Positions 21,887 to 32,565 of a stretch of 64,000 bases of DNA are shown piece by piece; within the stretch, counting starts at the first letter, position 1, and every line of letters begins with the position of its first letter. Both the position numbers and the translations under genes were made by a program. The notes beneath the pieces were generated by a model. That model saw nothing but the letters and a program-made list of their open reading frames with translations, did not search any database and was not told where the DNA came from. Source of the stretch: Metellina segmentata (lineage: Eukaryota; Arthropoda; Arachnida; Araneae; Tetragnathidae); the NCBI GenBank assembly GCA_947359465.1, contig OX375876.1, positions 83,412,359 to 83,476,358 on the forward strand, given 5' to 3'.

Positions 21887-22379
21887 TATCATACGTTCGG
21901 AATACTTAAAAAAAAAAAAAAAGGCTATGCAGAAGCAATTTAATATTATTTTTATAATTATTTGTGTTCAAAATTAATTTTGCACTATCAATAATTAAAA
22001 TCCGAAAAAAAAATGTAACAAAAAGTGAAATTTTGTGTGTAAATTTGAATTATTTTTTTCAAAATTTTGAAAAATGATACGAGGCATAAAAAATTGAAAT
22101 TTGCAGCAAAAAAACATGATCGGAGTAAACTTCATGATGTTATCTAGAGCTTCTGTTAGAAGTTGAAGGATATAAAAAATAAAGGTTTTATGAGTCATTA
22201 AAAAATTGTTAAAGGATTTTTGACCATTTTGCAACATCAATATTCAAATGCAAGCTCACAAATAAGAAAAAAAAAAAAACTTTATCTGTAATTGTCTTGA
22301 AAGCCAATTACAAGTTACCCATGGTCAAATGTTTTTATTTTATTTTTTATAATAGATATATAACTAGTTGCTTAAATTT

Positions 22380-23789
22380 TTATGTTAGTCTTCCGTAAAG
22401 CGGAACATGATAGCTAAACGTACTCTCGTAAACTCCACAACATTTCAAATCGTGCGTGGAAAAGATTGCATCAATCGAAGTTCTGCCTCTCGTCCAATAT
22501 TTAGGATTTGTCTTTAGATCCAACCAATAGACTTCTCTCAACACTTCGCAGAATTCCTTCCCATCTTCAGTGTTCATGTTGATATTAAAGTCTCCAGCCA
22601 AGACTGATTTATACTCGTCACAATCTGTGCCCAATGCTTCTGAGATCGCTTCTAAAATGTCATCTGTACTCGAACCTGGCTTGGCATATAGTACGGCCAA
22701 ACGCACATTGTTTTTTAAATAGACGACAACAATGTGAACTCCCGTGTCATAATTTGGGAACTGTAGAGCTTCCTGTGTTTCAATATTATTCTTGGCGTAA
22801 ATGGCAACACAGCTGTGCTTTCTCGTGCGACTTTGGCTCGAATGAATCTCGATGCACAATTTAAAGTCTTGAAACTTGAAGCGATCGGTTGGAATCGTCC
22901 ACGTTTCGGCCAACAATAGAAAATCGCTGTGCATGAAACTATGATCACAGGCAATGTCTTCATGATGCGCTTGGAGGGATTGGACGTTGTGATACATGAA
23001 CTGATAGCTGTAACTCTCATCTCGTTCGTGAAGCCATGCAAACATTGGAGCAGACACCGTAGATTCGAGACGTTTTAACTCTACTGTCAGAGGGTCGTCA
23101 TCTTTAACAGGTGCCGGTGGATTATAATCGTTCAAGACATACAAACCAGATGCCTTTGTTACGCGAGAAAAGCCAACATATTGCAATGATCGTCCCATGC
23201 GAGAAGACATTCCAACTCCGACACAATCGAAGGTGCAACCTTGTGATTTGTGGATTGTCATGCTCTCGGCGACAATGAGTGGAAATTGTTTTCTACTCAC
23301 ACTCAATGCTTTATTTCGCGTTTGAAGAACAGTTCTTTTCTGACGCTCTATAGGCGTCCATCGATGATCGATTTTATTCTGAATCATGTAACGATAAGAT
23401 GCTGCACGTGCTTCAGAACCTACTTTTGGACTCTCGGTGAATTCTATCCAGATGCGTTTGATACCTAATTCATCCGACTTGCCTTTCATATTGCAAGTTT
23501 CTACTTTACGTAAAAGTCCCACTGATCCGTTGACCAATTTATCATTTGTGTCCAAATTACATGTCAACATATACTTTGCACCCAGCTTGAACGGAATGCT
23601 ATAGTCCAAGTTGTTTGCTTTTTGACGTGGTAAGCCTTTTGCTTTGTTCAAGAGCTCTAATTTGGCTTTTCTACCACCCACGCCTGTGACATTATCGATA
23701 GATTTACCCTTGATTAACTCTGATTCTATTGCGTTCAAACGCTTGTGATTCGCTTCATCTACTTCTCTAATCTTACAGCACATTGACAT
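22380..23789 (-). CDS. Helitron/Helentron helicase C-terminus fused to endonuclease-like domain
   Basis: A 469-codon uninterrupted frame. Residues about 1-255 are the C-terminal part of a PIF1-type Helitron helicase: YMLTCNLDTNDKLVNGSVG, then VAESMTIHKSQGCTFDCVGV and MGRSLQYVGFSRVTKASGLY, which are the last conserved helicase motifs. From about residue 265 an endonuclease/exonuclease/phosphatase-like domain follows: YHNVQSLQAH, LLLAETW, LAGDFNIN and TSIDAIFS. A helicase fused to this nuclease domain is typical of Helentron/Helitron2 elements. The Rep nuclease and the first helicase motifs (Walker A and B) are absent, so the frame is 5'-truncated and cannot support transposition alone. It ends without the usual final SDH-type motif, suggesting loss at that end too. 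The ATG at 23789 lies inside the repeat arm at 23778-23930 and may not be a true start. Confidence 0.8.
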   Translation of the reverse strand: MSMCCKIREVDEANHKRLNAIESELIKGKSIDNVTGVGGRKAKLELLNKAKGLPRQKANNLDYSIPFKLGAKYMLTCNLDTNDKLVNGSVGLLRKVETCNMKGKSDELGIKRIWIEFTESPKVGSEARAASYRYMIQNKIDHRWTPIERQKRTVLQTRNKALSVSRKQFPLIVAESMTIHKSQGCTFDCVGVGMSSRMGRSLQYVGFSRVTKASGLYVLNDYNPPAPVKDDDPLTVELKRLESTVSAPMFAWLHERDESYSYQFMYHNVQSLQAHHEDIACDHSFMHSDFLLLAETWTIPTDRFKFQDFKLCIEIHSSQSRTRKHSCVAIYAKNNIETQEALQFPNYDTGVHIVVVYLKNNVRLAVLYAKPGSSTDDILEAISEALGTDCDEYKSVLAGDFNINMNTEDGKEFCEVLREVYWLDLKTNPKYWTRGRTSIDAIFSTHDLKCCGVYESTFSYHVPLYGRLT

Positions 23790-23930
23790 TTAATGAATAA
23801 ATATCCACAATTATTATGTACAGTTGAGTTATATTTTAAAACAGTTCCGTCATTATCTGCAGCAGTCGTCTCTGCTCGGAAAAAATACGTCAGCTCTCAA
23901 TGGCGTCCAGGGGAAAAAGTGTCTGTTCTA
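23778..23930 (-). repeat. Copy of the 14.7-15.3 kb hairpin arm
   Basis: From CATTGACATTTAATG through GTACAGTTGAGTTATATTTT and CAGCTCTCAATGGCGTCCAG to about 23930, this matches the left arm of the hairpin at 14730-14850, with small insertions. It abuts and slightly overlaps the upstream end of the Helitron frame. Confidence 0.75.
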
Positions 23931-24163
23931 TTAATTTTCTCGTAACTGAATACCGGAATGTGACTGGCTCGTGACAGTCTTGCCTTGCATTCCTACTACA
24001 ATGCAACTGACTCCTACCAGTCTCGTTGCTCTTATAATGAGTTCTTTCCAGACTAGTAGACAACTACCGTTGTTTAGTATTCCTACATCTTTATATATTT
24101 TTTTCTTACACCGGACGACTTGAAAACCCTCTCCGAGAACAAAACCCATTTGACCATGGGTAA

Positions 24164-25024
24164 TAAAGATATCAATATGATTCTAGTACATGCATTAGCA
24201 AACATTATTTTGAATATGCATAAAATTAAGTATAAAAAAATTATAAATAAATATCAATAACTTTTATAGTTTTAATTTCTGGAATTCTATGTTTGTGCCT
24301 TAAATGTAATTCTGAGAAAAATGCTTGTAAACAATATCCAAGAGAGTAAAGATATTGCCAAATTCCCTTCTAACAAATAAGTTAATTTTATTTAAAAATT
24401 GTAGTGGACAATTTATAGTAACATAATTGTACATTCCTGTCGAAATTGGCTTTTTTAACGTATGCGGCTATCTTAATTTACCAATAAATGGACATGAATT
24501 CAGGCAATATGAAAGTGGATCCTTCTAATCAATACTTTACGTTTATCTTTGCGTTCTGAATACCTATGTGTCCATGAATCTAAGGATTAAAAAAAAAACT
24601 TATAATACAACTGTCCAAAAGTATTTATTAACGTCAATTTAATTGGAACACCAACTGTTTTTGAAAAGGAAGGAATCGTCAGCATGTTGAAGTTTGCCCG
24701 TGAACAGCCATGCCTTAGCATCGGCCCTAGGTGAGATGTCCGCAAAAGTTTCTAGACAAGAATGCACTGATGTTGAATTACTAAAAAATATGCATAGGAA
24801 CTTGATTGAAAAATAAAAAGTGATTCGATACGACGTATTAAAATATTGTCAAACATGCAACTATATTTAATAACAATAAAGCAGAGTCCTTCCTAAGGTA
24901 TTATATGTCCAAGCACAAACCACAGCAAGCTGCCCCTTGTCTAAGAACATTTAATTTTCTCAAATAATCCCTCATCAGGCACGTAATCAAAAAATAATTT
25001 GGTGGATAATCCAGTCGTCTTTCT
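24164..25024. other. Intergenic, A+T-rich, nothing assigned
   Basis: No frames, paired ends or repeat matches within the window were recognised. Confidence 0.45.
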
Positions 25025-25036
25025 CCCGGAACCCAA

Positions 25037-25363
25037 GCCGATCAACCGGTATAGTGGTTAAGGTGTTAGCCTCTAGATTGGAAGGTTCCTGGTTCGAATC
25101 CGGGTCCGGGCATTTATGTTTGTAAACGTATGGTGTAGAGGCGGCTGGTGCACCTGAAATCTGTCGTGGCCGAAAGTCCTCACGTCGGGTTGGTGTGGAA
25201 GTTTGGAGAGTGGGGTGCCAGCTCAGGTGTTGCTTCGTCATCTGACCGTGGTTCAAAATTACGAGGTGTTGTCCTCGGATCTTTCCCTTAAGGGACTGGT
25301 CCCGGACCATCGTCAATAGCCCGTTGTGTTGTTCTAGTACGACGTTAACTAAAATTACCATTA
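25037..25363 (+). repeat. tRNA-derived SINE, head type A, with 12-bp target duplication
   Basis: CCCGGAACCCAA is duplicated exactly at 25025-25036 and 25364-25375. The head has an A-box-like TAGTGGTTAAGG (25052-25063) and a B box GGTTCGAATCC (25091-25101), the internal RNA polymerase III promoter. The body ends with a conserved block (GTTGTCCTCGGATCTTTCCC and AATAGCCCGTTGTGTTGTTC). It is not a tRNA gene because the body continues and no acceptor stem closes. Confidence 0.88.
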
Positions 25364-25407
25364 CCCGGAACCCAAATGCCGTAATGTTAAATGAGCATTG
25401 CGTTTTG

Positions 25408-25689
25408 TTAAAGAGGTAGTTAATTGACGTCGCACTGGAGCAATACAACGGGGATCGGTGATGATCCGGGGACAACACCTCGTAATTTTGAACCCCGTAG
25501 TCAGATGACGAGGTCACCTTAGCTGGCACCAACTCTCCTAACTTCCGCACCACGCCAACGTGAGTACATTTGATTCCTCGACAGATTAACCTTGCATCAG
25601 TTCCCGTGTACACAACGGTTGGAGCGAGTTTCGAACGCAACCCTTTGTTTGTTAATCCGTTACTCTTTCAACTGGGCTACCGCGATCTC
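25408..25689 (-). repeat. tRNA-derived SINE, head type B, with 15-bp target duplication
   Basis: GAGCATTGCGTTTTG is duplicated exactly at 25393-25407 and 25690-25704. On the minus strand the head reads GCGGTAGCCCAGTTGAAAG, with a B box GCGTTCGAAACTC. The body shares the ACAACACCTCGTAATTTTGA block with the neighbouring SINE. The two copies are tail to tail, 45 bp apart. Confidence 0.88.
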
Positions 25690-25798
25690 GAGCATTGCGT
25701 TTTGATTTTTTCGACTGTTTCCAGACTTAAAGTAATTAGGCGAATATTTTCCCTGCAATTTATGAAACTTCTATTTTCTCTGATATAACTATTATGTA

Positions 25799-27207
25799 TA
25801 CTGCTGTTTGTAAAAAATGCAACACCATGAAGGAGTCATCAGAATTAAATGAAATTTAATACACAAACGGCTTGTGTTAGTACAAATAAAAGAATAAATT
25901 TTCAATGCAATATTAAGTGTCCGAAATCAGTATTTGGTGTAGCCACCACGCTCTGCAATAAGTGCTGCTATACGACGTGGCATTGAGTGAAACAGATGTT
26001 GACTGTCTGCTTGTGGAAGAGAATTCCATATTGTTCGAATGCGCGCCCAAAGTTTGTCTTTTGAAGCTGTAGGACGCGGATCACGAGCGAGACGCCGACC
26101 AACCAAATCCCACACTTGCTCAATAGGCAACATATCCGACGAATAAGCAGGTCAAGGAAGAAGTTGCATGTGTTGGGCTGAAAAGAGGTCTCGAACATTC
26201 CATGCAACATGTGGGCGTGCATTATCCTGTTGAAAGATAGCTCCAGGGATGACTTGAATGAAGGGAACAACTTCGGGCTCTAGCACTTCACGGACGTACC
26301 TGTTGCTATTCAGATTACCCTTAATTCGTAGCAGCTGAGATCGTCCATGATACGAAATCGCACCACAGACAATAACTCCGGGTGTTCGGCTACTATGACG
26401 TTCGATAACGCACTCTGGAAGGCAGCGTTCAGCGGCATAGCGTTTAACACGAATGCAGCCATCATGGTTCCACAAATTAAAGTGGGATTCGTCAGAAAAG
26501 ACAACTTGTTGCCAATCAGCCCGCCAGGCTCTGTGCTCATGAGCCCATTACAGACGCAACCGTCGATGTTTTGGCGTGAGGGGGATCCTGTATAAAGGAA
26601 TCTTTGCACGCAGTCCACGATGCAGCAGACGTCGGCGAATTGACGAAGCCGACATTAGTACACCTGTAGCAGCAGACCAAGTGCTGCCAACTGCCTGGAG
26701 GAAGCTGAACGGTCATTAACCGACATGTGGACCAGGTGTCTATCATCGCGCGTTGACGTCACCTTCCGTCGTCCACTCCCAGTTTTTCGAGTTATCCGGT
26801 ACTCATCGTTCCACTGCTTCCAAACTCGCATCACTGTGGAACTGTTCCGCTGCACACGAGCTGCTATTGCGCGATAGGAAAATCCTCCTTCACGAAGGCC
26901 GATGATTCTCCTCCGTTCAAACTCCGTAAGTTGTTGAAATTTTACCCTATTTCGTCTTGGAGGCATACTTAGGTCTCACTAAACGTTCGCCACTAAAAAA
27001 AAACCATGCACTATTTTCAACGTCCCGCTACAGCCCTCTATTTATACGCTTTTAGCATCAGTTCAGAGGGCGCTGCTCACACCACGCATGCGTGGTGGCT
27101 CTGAAACTTTACTACTTTGCATAACATCCTATATTGACATTTGCTGCAAATTTCATTTCATTCGGATGATTTCTTTCATGGTGTTGCATTTTTTACAAAC
27201 AGCAGTG
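25799..27207 (-). mobile_element. Tc1-like element, full length with both inverted repeats
   Basis: The terminal repeats are (T/C)ACTGCTGTTTGTAAAAA, followed by ATGCAACACCATGAA in both. TA duplications lie at 25797-25798 and 27208-27209. The 1.4-kb length and a single transposase gene on the minus strand are standard for Tc1-like elements. Confidence 0.9.
25927..26966 (-). pseudogene. Tc1-like transposase with frameshifts
   Basis: It starts MPPRRNRVKFQQLTEFERRR and continues through IIGLREGGFSYRAIAARVQ (helix-turn-helix). A second frame has GVIVCGAISYHGRS and IFQQDNARPHVAWNVRDLF (catalytic aspartate). A third has SSDMLPIEQVWDLVGRRLA (catalytic glutamate) and ends IAALIAERGGYTKY. About three frame changes separate the parts, so the gene is inactive although both terminal repeats survive. 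Expected family length is about 340 residues. Confidence 0.88.
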
Positions 27208-27424
27208 TATCTGATAGTTTTAATTCCAAAACCATTTTACGCAAAATTCGAACACCTTGAGCACTTTCCTGTGAATATTTCTTTGCTCTCGTTGAGTATT
27301 TTTTGAATATTCTAATGTAAATTAAGAACGAAATATGCAGATTCATAACTATCTTTTATAAAAATTCAAAAATAACATAAAGAAAGATAAAGTATTAAAT
27401 TTTATCGGAAAAGACTTATAGACT

Positions 27425-27857
27425 GCAGACGTTAATTTAAAGTTGGAGACCGCCGCTGCTGTAACGCAAGTGCGGTCTGAGATACATTAGATCCAATGTA
27501 GTAGTGCCGGTAGTGCACACATGCCTCCGGCACTGCACGTCCAACTTACGTGCAATTTCTACCGCTGTTCCCCACGGAGCCGCAGCTCGCCGCACACGCT
27601 TCTCATGTCTGAAGTACCTTGTTTTCATAAATAAATGGAATGTAAATAATGATTAATAAATGGTTGTATCTAGTAACGTCTATTTTGTGTTTCAAAATAT
27701 ACTTTTTTTACACCAAGTAAGCAAAATAAACGAGTCTTCTTCAATAGAATACTTATCGCAAATGGCGCGAAATGAGTACTTGCGTCATTTCACGGTTATC
27801 TATGCATAGTTGGGCTTCGGTGCCGCATGTTGAAAAACCGGATGTGTGCACCGGGCC
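27425..27857. mobile_element. PIF/Harbinger-type MITE, copy 1
   Basis: The right end CCGGATGTGTGCACCGGGCC is followed by TTA (27858-27860), a typical Harbinger terminal repeat and target. The interior, read on the minus strand from 27730 to 27437, is about 85% alike by eye to the + strand of copy 2 at 31.1-31.4 kb. The left terminal repeat is eroded or deleted. The small minus-strand frame at 27437-27628 only translates the repeat. Confidence 0.6.
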
Positions 27858-27954
27858 TTAATTACTAAGTGTCCATAATTGGTGTGCTTCGTCCGGATTT
27901 AGTCGGGAATTAAAAATTGTCCGGCTTTTTTGAAGAAATCGTCAATTTATTGCT

Positions 27955-27999
27955 CACAAAGCGATTTAAGAAATGTTGCATTTCTTAAATCGCTTTGTG
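27955..27999. other. Perfect 45-nt hairpin
   Basis: A 21-base arm (CACAAAGCGATTTAAGAAATG), three-base loop TTG, then the exact reverse complement. Low-GC stem, no following T-run typical of a terminator. Confidence 0.85.
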
Positions 28000-28880
28000 T
28001 TCAAAAATGTGTTAGTCGTTAACGGCTGGCAGTTCACGGAATTGTATGTGCCCAGTTAGATATTTTTATTTAAGAAGTAATTTTTACATATAATACTCTT
28101 ATTTCCTGTTTATAACAATGCCCATGTGACCATTTCAGTATAAAAGTTTATTTATTAATACCCCATCAATTAAGATTTATTTGTCCGAATTTTCCCTGAA
28201 ATGTCAAGAATTAGATTTGAGTTTGTCAGGAACTTCCGTACTTAGGGTTGGTAACCCTAAGCAGAAATGGCGTTGGTTATAGAACTGCCGCCCAGCTACA
28301 GCCTAAGCATGAATGCATGGAATGAATTCGAAAAAAATAGTGTTTCTTAACGCGAAATTAATAAAAACATTAGATGAATTGATTGTTTCTCTGAAATTGA
28401 AGTAACATCAAATCCTTTGAGGCAAATGAACTGAATTTGAAAAATTAATGTTCCAATAACATTTAATCTCATCGCACCAAAACAATAATCTAAATAATGC
28501 TTAGATAAATTTCACTTTTCAATGATACAAAAATCAATGAGTCTTACCGTATATTTATAAAAAATGCAGTGTACTGAAAAATTCAAAGTTTATTCAAAAT
28601 AATATAAAATGGTGTGTGAATAGTATAACTTGCAATTTTAACGAAACATTTTTCGCTTAAATGAACTTTCAAAAGATGCATTCCGAATATTATCGAAGCA
28701 TTTTGATTCACAGCAGTCTATTACTTAACTAAGAAGCGACTGCAAGGGGGGAAAATTAAGAGCTTTCGATTTTTTTATTCATTTTCTGTGCCCTTATATT
28801 AAAATCCTACTCCCTCTTTCTTTTTCCTCTTCATTCAGGGGTATTTCTCAATTACCTAGTATCGATGTATAGCCGAAATT
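28000..28880. other. Intergenic, possible decayed hAT element
   Basis: GTCCGGATTTAGTCGGG near 27890, and a 9-bp palindrome CTTAGGGTTGGTAACCCTAAG at 28241-28261, resemble hAT subterminal and terminal sequences, but ends do not pair convincingly. The rest is A+T-rich. Confidence 0.3.
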
Positions 28881-28899
28881 CCCATTATCCTTTTAAGCT

Positions 28900-29360
28900 T
28901 TAATCAGATGCTTCAAAATAGTTCGAACGGAAAACACAATTTTGCGTAGAATTTCAAGCCACGGTCTTTCCAATGGTTGCCAGATCTCGCTAGTAATTTA
29001 CCGCTCTTAATGGAAATGGCGATGGGACCGTCAATCACCAAACTCCTCTCACGGCGCGAAACTGAAACCAATTTTCGGACGGCTCTAAATTCTATTATCG
29101 AAATGTTCTCTAATTTTAGTACGACCTCCTGAATACCATTGTTCAAATGGGATATTACTTCGGGTTTTATCAGTATTTTATTGCTTTTTCTTTTAAAAAG
29201 TGTAATGACTTTTTCTAAAAGTTCGAGGGAGAACGATTTAAATTAAACTTTTTAAAATTTCCAAGAAAGGAACACTACGAATCTAGGTGCTCCCGTTTCA
29301 AGCTTGATGTGATAGAGAGAGAGGGAGAGAGAGAGAGAGACAAAGAGAGCGATAAGAGCT
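28900..29360. other. GC-balanced non-coding island and GA repeat
   Basis: About 28950-29130 has balanced composition with CGGCGCGAAACTGAAACC-type sequence, no stable frame and no match elsewhere in the window. A (GA)n tract lies at about 29311-29340. It could be regulatory; this is inference. Confidence 0.35.
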
Positions 29361-31084
29361 AAGCAATCATAGAATCTTTGAATCTAACGCGTAATGATTA
29401 TTTCCAAGAAATTGCTTGGCTGAGCCATTTTCTTTTTGCTTTTGAAATGATCTTTCAAAGGAACAGCAAAAATGCAACTTAATTGGAACAGAAAGTCGTT
29501 TTTCAATTATATGTATGCGAAATTATTTAGAAATTCTGTTTTGAGTATCCGAATAATTTTAATGAAAATCAATTTTCAGTACACTTTAAATTTACGCTTT
29601 ATGTCTTCAGGAAATCTTGATTAAAAATGTGTACCTTTTGTGAAGAATGTGGGGTGAAATTAAAGTAAAATAAAACTGCTTTTTTTTTTCTGAATGTTTT
29701 TGCACTTTAAGAGTTATACGGGTTATTTCGTGGAATTATTATATCTGTTTAGTCGAAAAAGATACGAATGTACGATAACCACTGCTATTTAGCTCCTTCT
29801 GGTTATATAGCTCTTTTTTATTCATCACCCGATGAGTTTTTTAAATTAGCAAACTGAGGAAATCGTGAACGATTTTTCTTTAGAATTGAGGGTTCAGGGA
29901 CACTTGCTGACTTGTTTAAAAAAAGGTGGTTTAAGTTTGTGGCTTTGTGTTTTAAGTTATCAAAAATTGAATCGGTAATAAAAATTAGGATTTCTTATGA
30001 GCATGGACGATGAGCGATTTCTGTATTCAAAAATATTCTATCATACTTGGTATTTTAATGTTTTATCATGATTTTGTGTTTTACTTAGTTTTGGGCCGGG
30101 AAATTTTTTATCTATCGATGCCTGATGCGGAATCGTCTGAAAATCTTTGGATTTAAATTATAATTTTGAAATATTATCGGTTAGAGCAGAAATTCGTTAA
30201 CTGCCAGTATTCGGAAGTGCAATTTTTGACACTAAATACTTGTTATCATGAATATGAGAAACATATTTTCATATTGTATTCTGTCGGAATGTCGGAACAA
30301 AAATATAACACTTTCGAAATGCTTAGAAATTTTATTTTTGATCGTAAACATAATACTCTTAACGGCTGAATTCTAAAATTTAGTGTTTTTATGTCAATAA
30401 ATGAGTTTCTACTCTAAGACGACAGTAAATGAATTATAATTTTTTTTTCTTTCACGATAGCGAAATTATTTGGCAAGTGTGGGACAGAATATGGGGGAAT
30501 GAAGTTTGCCCTTTTTTTCTAATAGTGATATAATCACCACAGATTCTGGAAACTACGTAAATAGGAACCTGCTATTACCTTAAAGGGTAGCCCTTACGTC
30601 ATTTATGCATAATCGGAGTGTACCGTCACGTTTTGTTGCCTTTTTAGGTTTTTTTTAAATTATTTTTTTCATTTTGGTTGTGGCGTATCTATAGAGAAGT
30701 TGCCTTCGGGGTCCAAGTCTCTCTGTAAACCGAGACTACCTCAGGTAACCAGGAACTTGGATAATATGGACGTTGTAACACAAAAGAGCCTATATGAAAT
30801 ACAAAAACAATTTACGCAACTATCTTACTACTACTGCTACTGAAAGATTCATAAAGCAAGAGAACTCCAAGGGTACTAATTCGACTAGGATTACACAGAC
30901 ACTCGGTTAATCGGAGCTCGAATAATCAAGGTTATGTATTTACATTCATATATCTTTCTCACAAATATTGCTGAAATAAGGGCCTAATATTGCTAATATC
31001 CGTTACATTGGGGTTTATTTTCATATAGTGTGTTCTGATCTTTATTGTATTACATAGTTTGACTGTATTTTATATAATTCAATG
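29361..31084. other. Intergenic A+T-rich sequence
   Basis: No coding signal. About 30870-30940 (ACACTCGGTTAATCGGAGCT, then CGAATAATC) looks like a fragment of a pogo/Tigger-type terminal repeat, unpaired in the window. Confidence 0.3.
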
Positions 31085-31431
31085 CATTTCAATGATCTTT
31101 GCGACAAATATTCTATCGAAAAAAAAAACGTGTCTATTTCGCTTACTTGGTGTAAAAAAAGTATACTTTGAAACACAAAATAGACGTTACTGGATACAAC
31201 CATTTATTAATTATTATTTATATTCCATTTTTATGAAAATAAGGTACTTCCCTTCAGAACGAAGACTCATGTGCTGCGCCGTGGGGAACTGCGATACAAA
31301 TTGCACGCAAGTTGGATGTGCGTCGCTGGAGGCATGTATACACTGCTCCATTGGATCTAATGTATCTCAGACCGCGCTTGCGTTACGGCAGCGGCGCCGC
31401 ACGTTGAAAAACCGGATGTGTGCACCGGGCC
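31085..31431. mobile_element. PIF/Harbinger-type MITE, copy 2
   Basis: The right end CCGGATGTGTGCACCGGGCC is followed by TAA (31432-31434). The interior from about 31140 matches copy 1 in inverted orientation. The left terminal repeat is missing. The 143-codon frame across it is a translated repeat, not a gene. Confidence 0.6.
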
Positions 31432-31434
31432 TAA

Positions 31435-32258
31435 CCCTTCTCAAATTTCATACTCCTTGTGTGCCTACGCCTAAGCAGGCAATAGTGTAATTTTAAATTG
31501 AAGTGTTAATTCGAGGTACTTAGTCTAGTACCAATAATGATAAATTGGAATATTCCAAGTTCGATTTCTGTTATTCTGTCCGAGCTTTGCTAATCGTATT
31601 TGACATGAGATTGTTTGCTGCGTTAAACAAACCAAGTTACACTTTTTTCCTCGGAGAAGTATCGTTGTGTCGTCTAACAGTTTTTTTAGTTTCGTCTGCT
31701 TCACCTGCTTTTGTTCTTTGACAGTTTATGACATTTTGTGTTGGACTAAAGAAAGTATCTATGCAATTTTATGCACATTAAATTTAGCTTCTATTTGTAA
31801 ATTCAACTACCAACAACCAATTGAGAGTTTTTACTGCTATGGCAAACAATTTCTGCTTTGTATATGATAACTAGATTTCTACAGTATACAGTAGAACACA
31901 TGAATTCGGAAAGCGCAGCTTTTCCCGCGGTAATATATTATTAGCAGTGAAAGTATTTTTACAGTAGATGCTTTTGCCAAATTTAGTTAAAATGGGATTG
32001 ATCTTTCTTCCAAGGCTCGAATTATTCGAGGTTGAAAAAAAGATCTTCAATCTAAGATCTCAGAATCTCATTTTTATCCTGCTTTTTCCGTAACACTTTC
32101 CTTCAATTTTTCATCATTTCATCAATATTTATAATTTAAAAAAAAATATATAAAAATTCCCAAATAAAATAAAATTAAATTAAATTAAATTAAAAAAAAC
32201 CCAACCCCTTCCTCAAAAAACAGAACTTGCTAATTACAGAACTTCTCTTATGAAAATG
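31435..32258. other. Intergenic, with AAATT pentamer repeat
   Basis: An (AAATT)n tract lies at about 32166-32192. No other structure recognised. Confidence 0.5.
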
Positions 32259-32565
32259 GAGCCGCGGTAGCTAGCCCGGTTGGAAGAGTTACGGATTAGC
32301 AATCGAGGAGGTTGCGAGTTCGAATCTAACCATAGAGTACAAATGGGAATAGTGCATGTTCAATATGCCATGGCCTCAAATTTCCTTACGTTGGCGTCGC
32401 GTGGAAGTTTGGAGAGTTCTACATCAGGTGTGACGTCTTCCGACCGTGATTAAAAATTATGTGGTGTTGTCCTCGGATCTTTACCTTCGAGTTTGATCCC
32501 AGACCATGGCCAATAGCCCGCTGTGTTGCTCAAGTGCGACGTTATTTAAAATACCTACCTCAATG
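32259..32565 (+). repeat. tRNA-derived SINE, head type B
   Basis: The head GAGCCGCGGTAGCTAGCCC leads to a B box GAGTTCGAATCTAACC. The shared body block GTGTTGTCCTCGGATCTTTA and AATAGCCCGCTGTGTTGCTC follows, then an A-rich tail. Only a weak ATGAAAA duplication is seen. Confidence 0.75.

Larger units (their letters stand above)
22315..24163. repeat. 17-bp perfect terminal inverted repeats bounding a Helitron-bearing unit
   Basis: TTACCCATGGTCAAATG at 22315-22331 is exactly reverse-complemented at 24147-24163. The repeats can be read as CCCATGGTCAAATG flanked by TA on each side. The 1.85-kb unit between them contains the Helitron helicase-endonuclease frame and one copy of the hairpin arm sequence. 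Whether the pair defines one mobile unit is inferred. Confidence 0.55.

Noticed and set aside
25045..25110. tRNA gene (A box and B box present)
   Set aside because: The sequence continues into a 330-bp SINE body with flanking duplications, and no acceptor stem closes. The same holds for the heads at 32270, 33480, 33800 and 38370.
24987..25640. 217-codon minus-strand gene
   Set aside because: The frame runs through two SINEs of opposite orientation and their intervening DNA; it has no domain and the sequence is explained by repeats.
31059..31490. 143-codon + frame
   Set aside because: It translates a Harbinger-type MITE whose other copy at 27.4 kb does not keep the frame.
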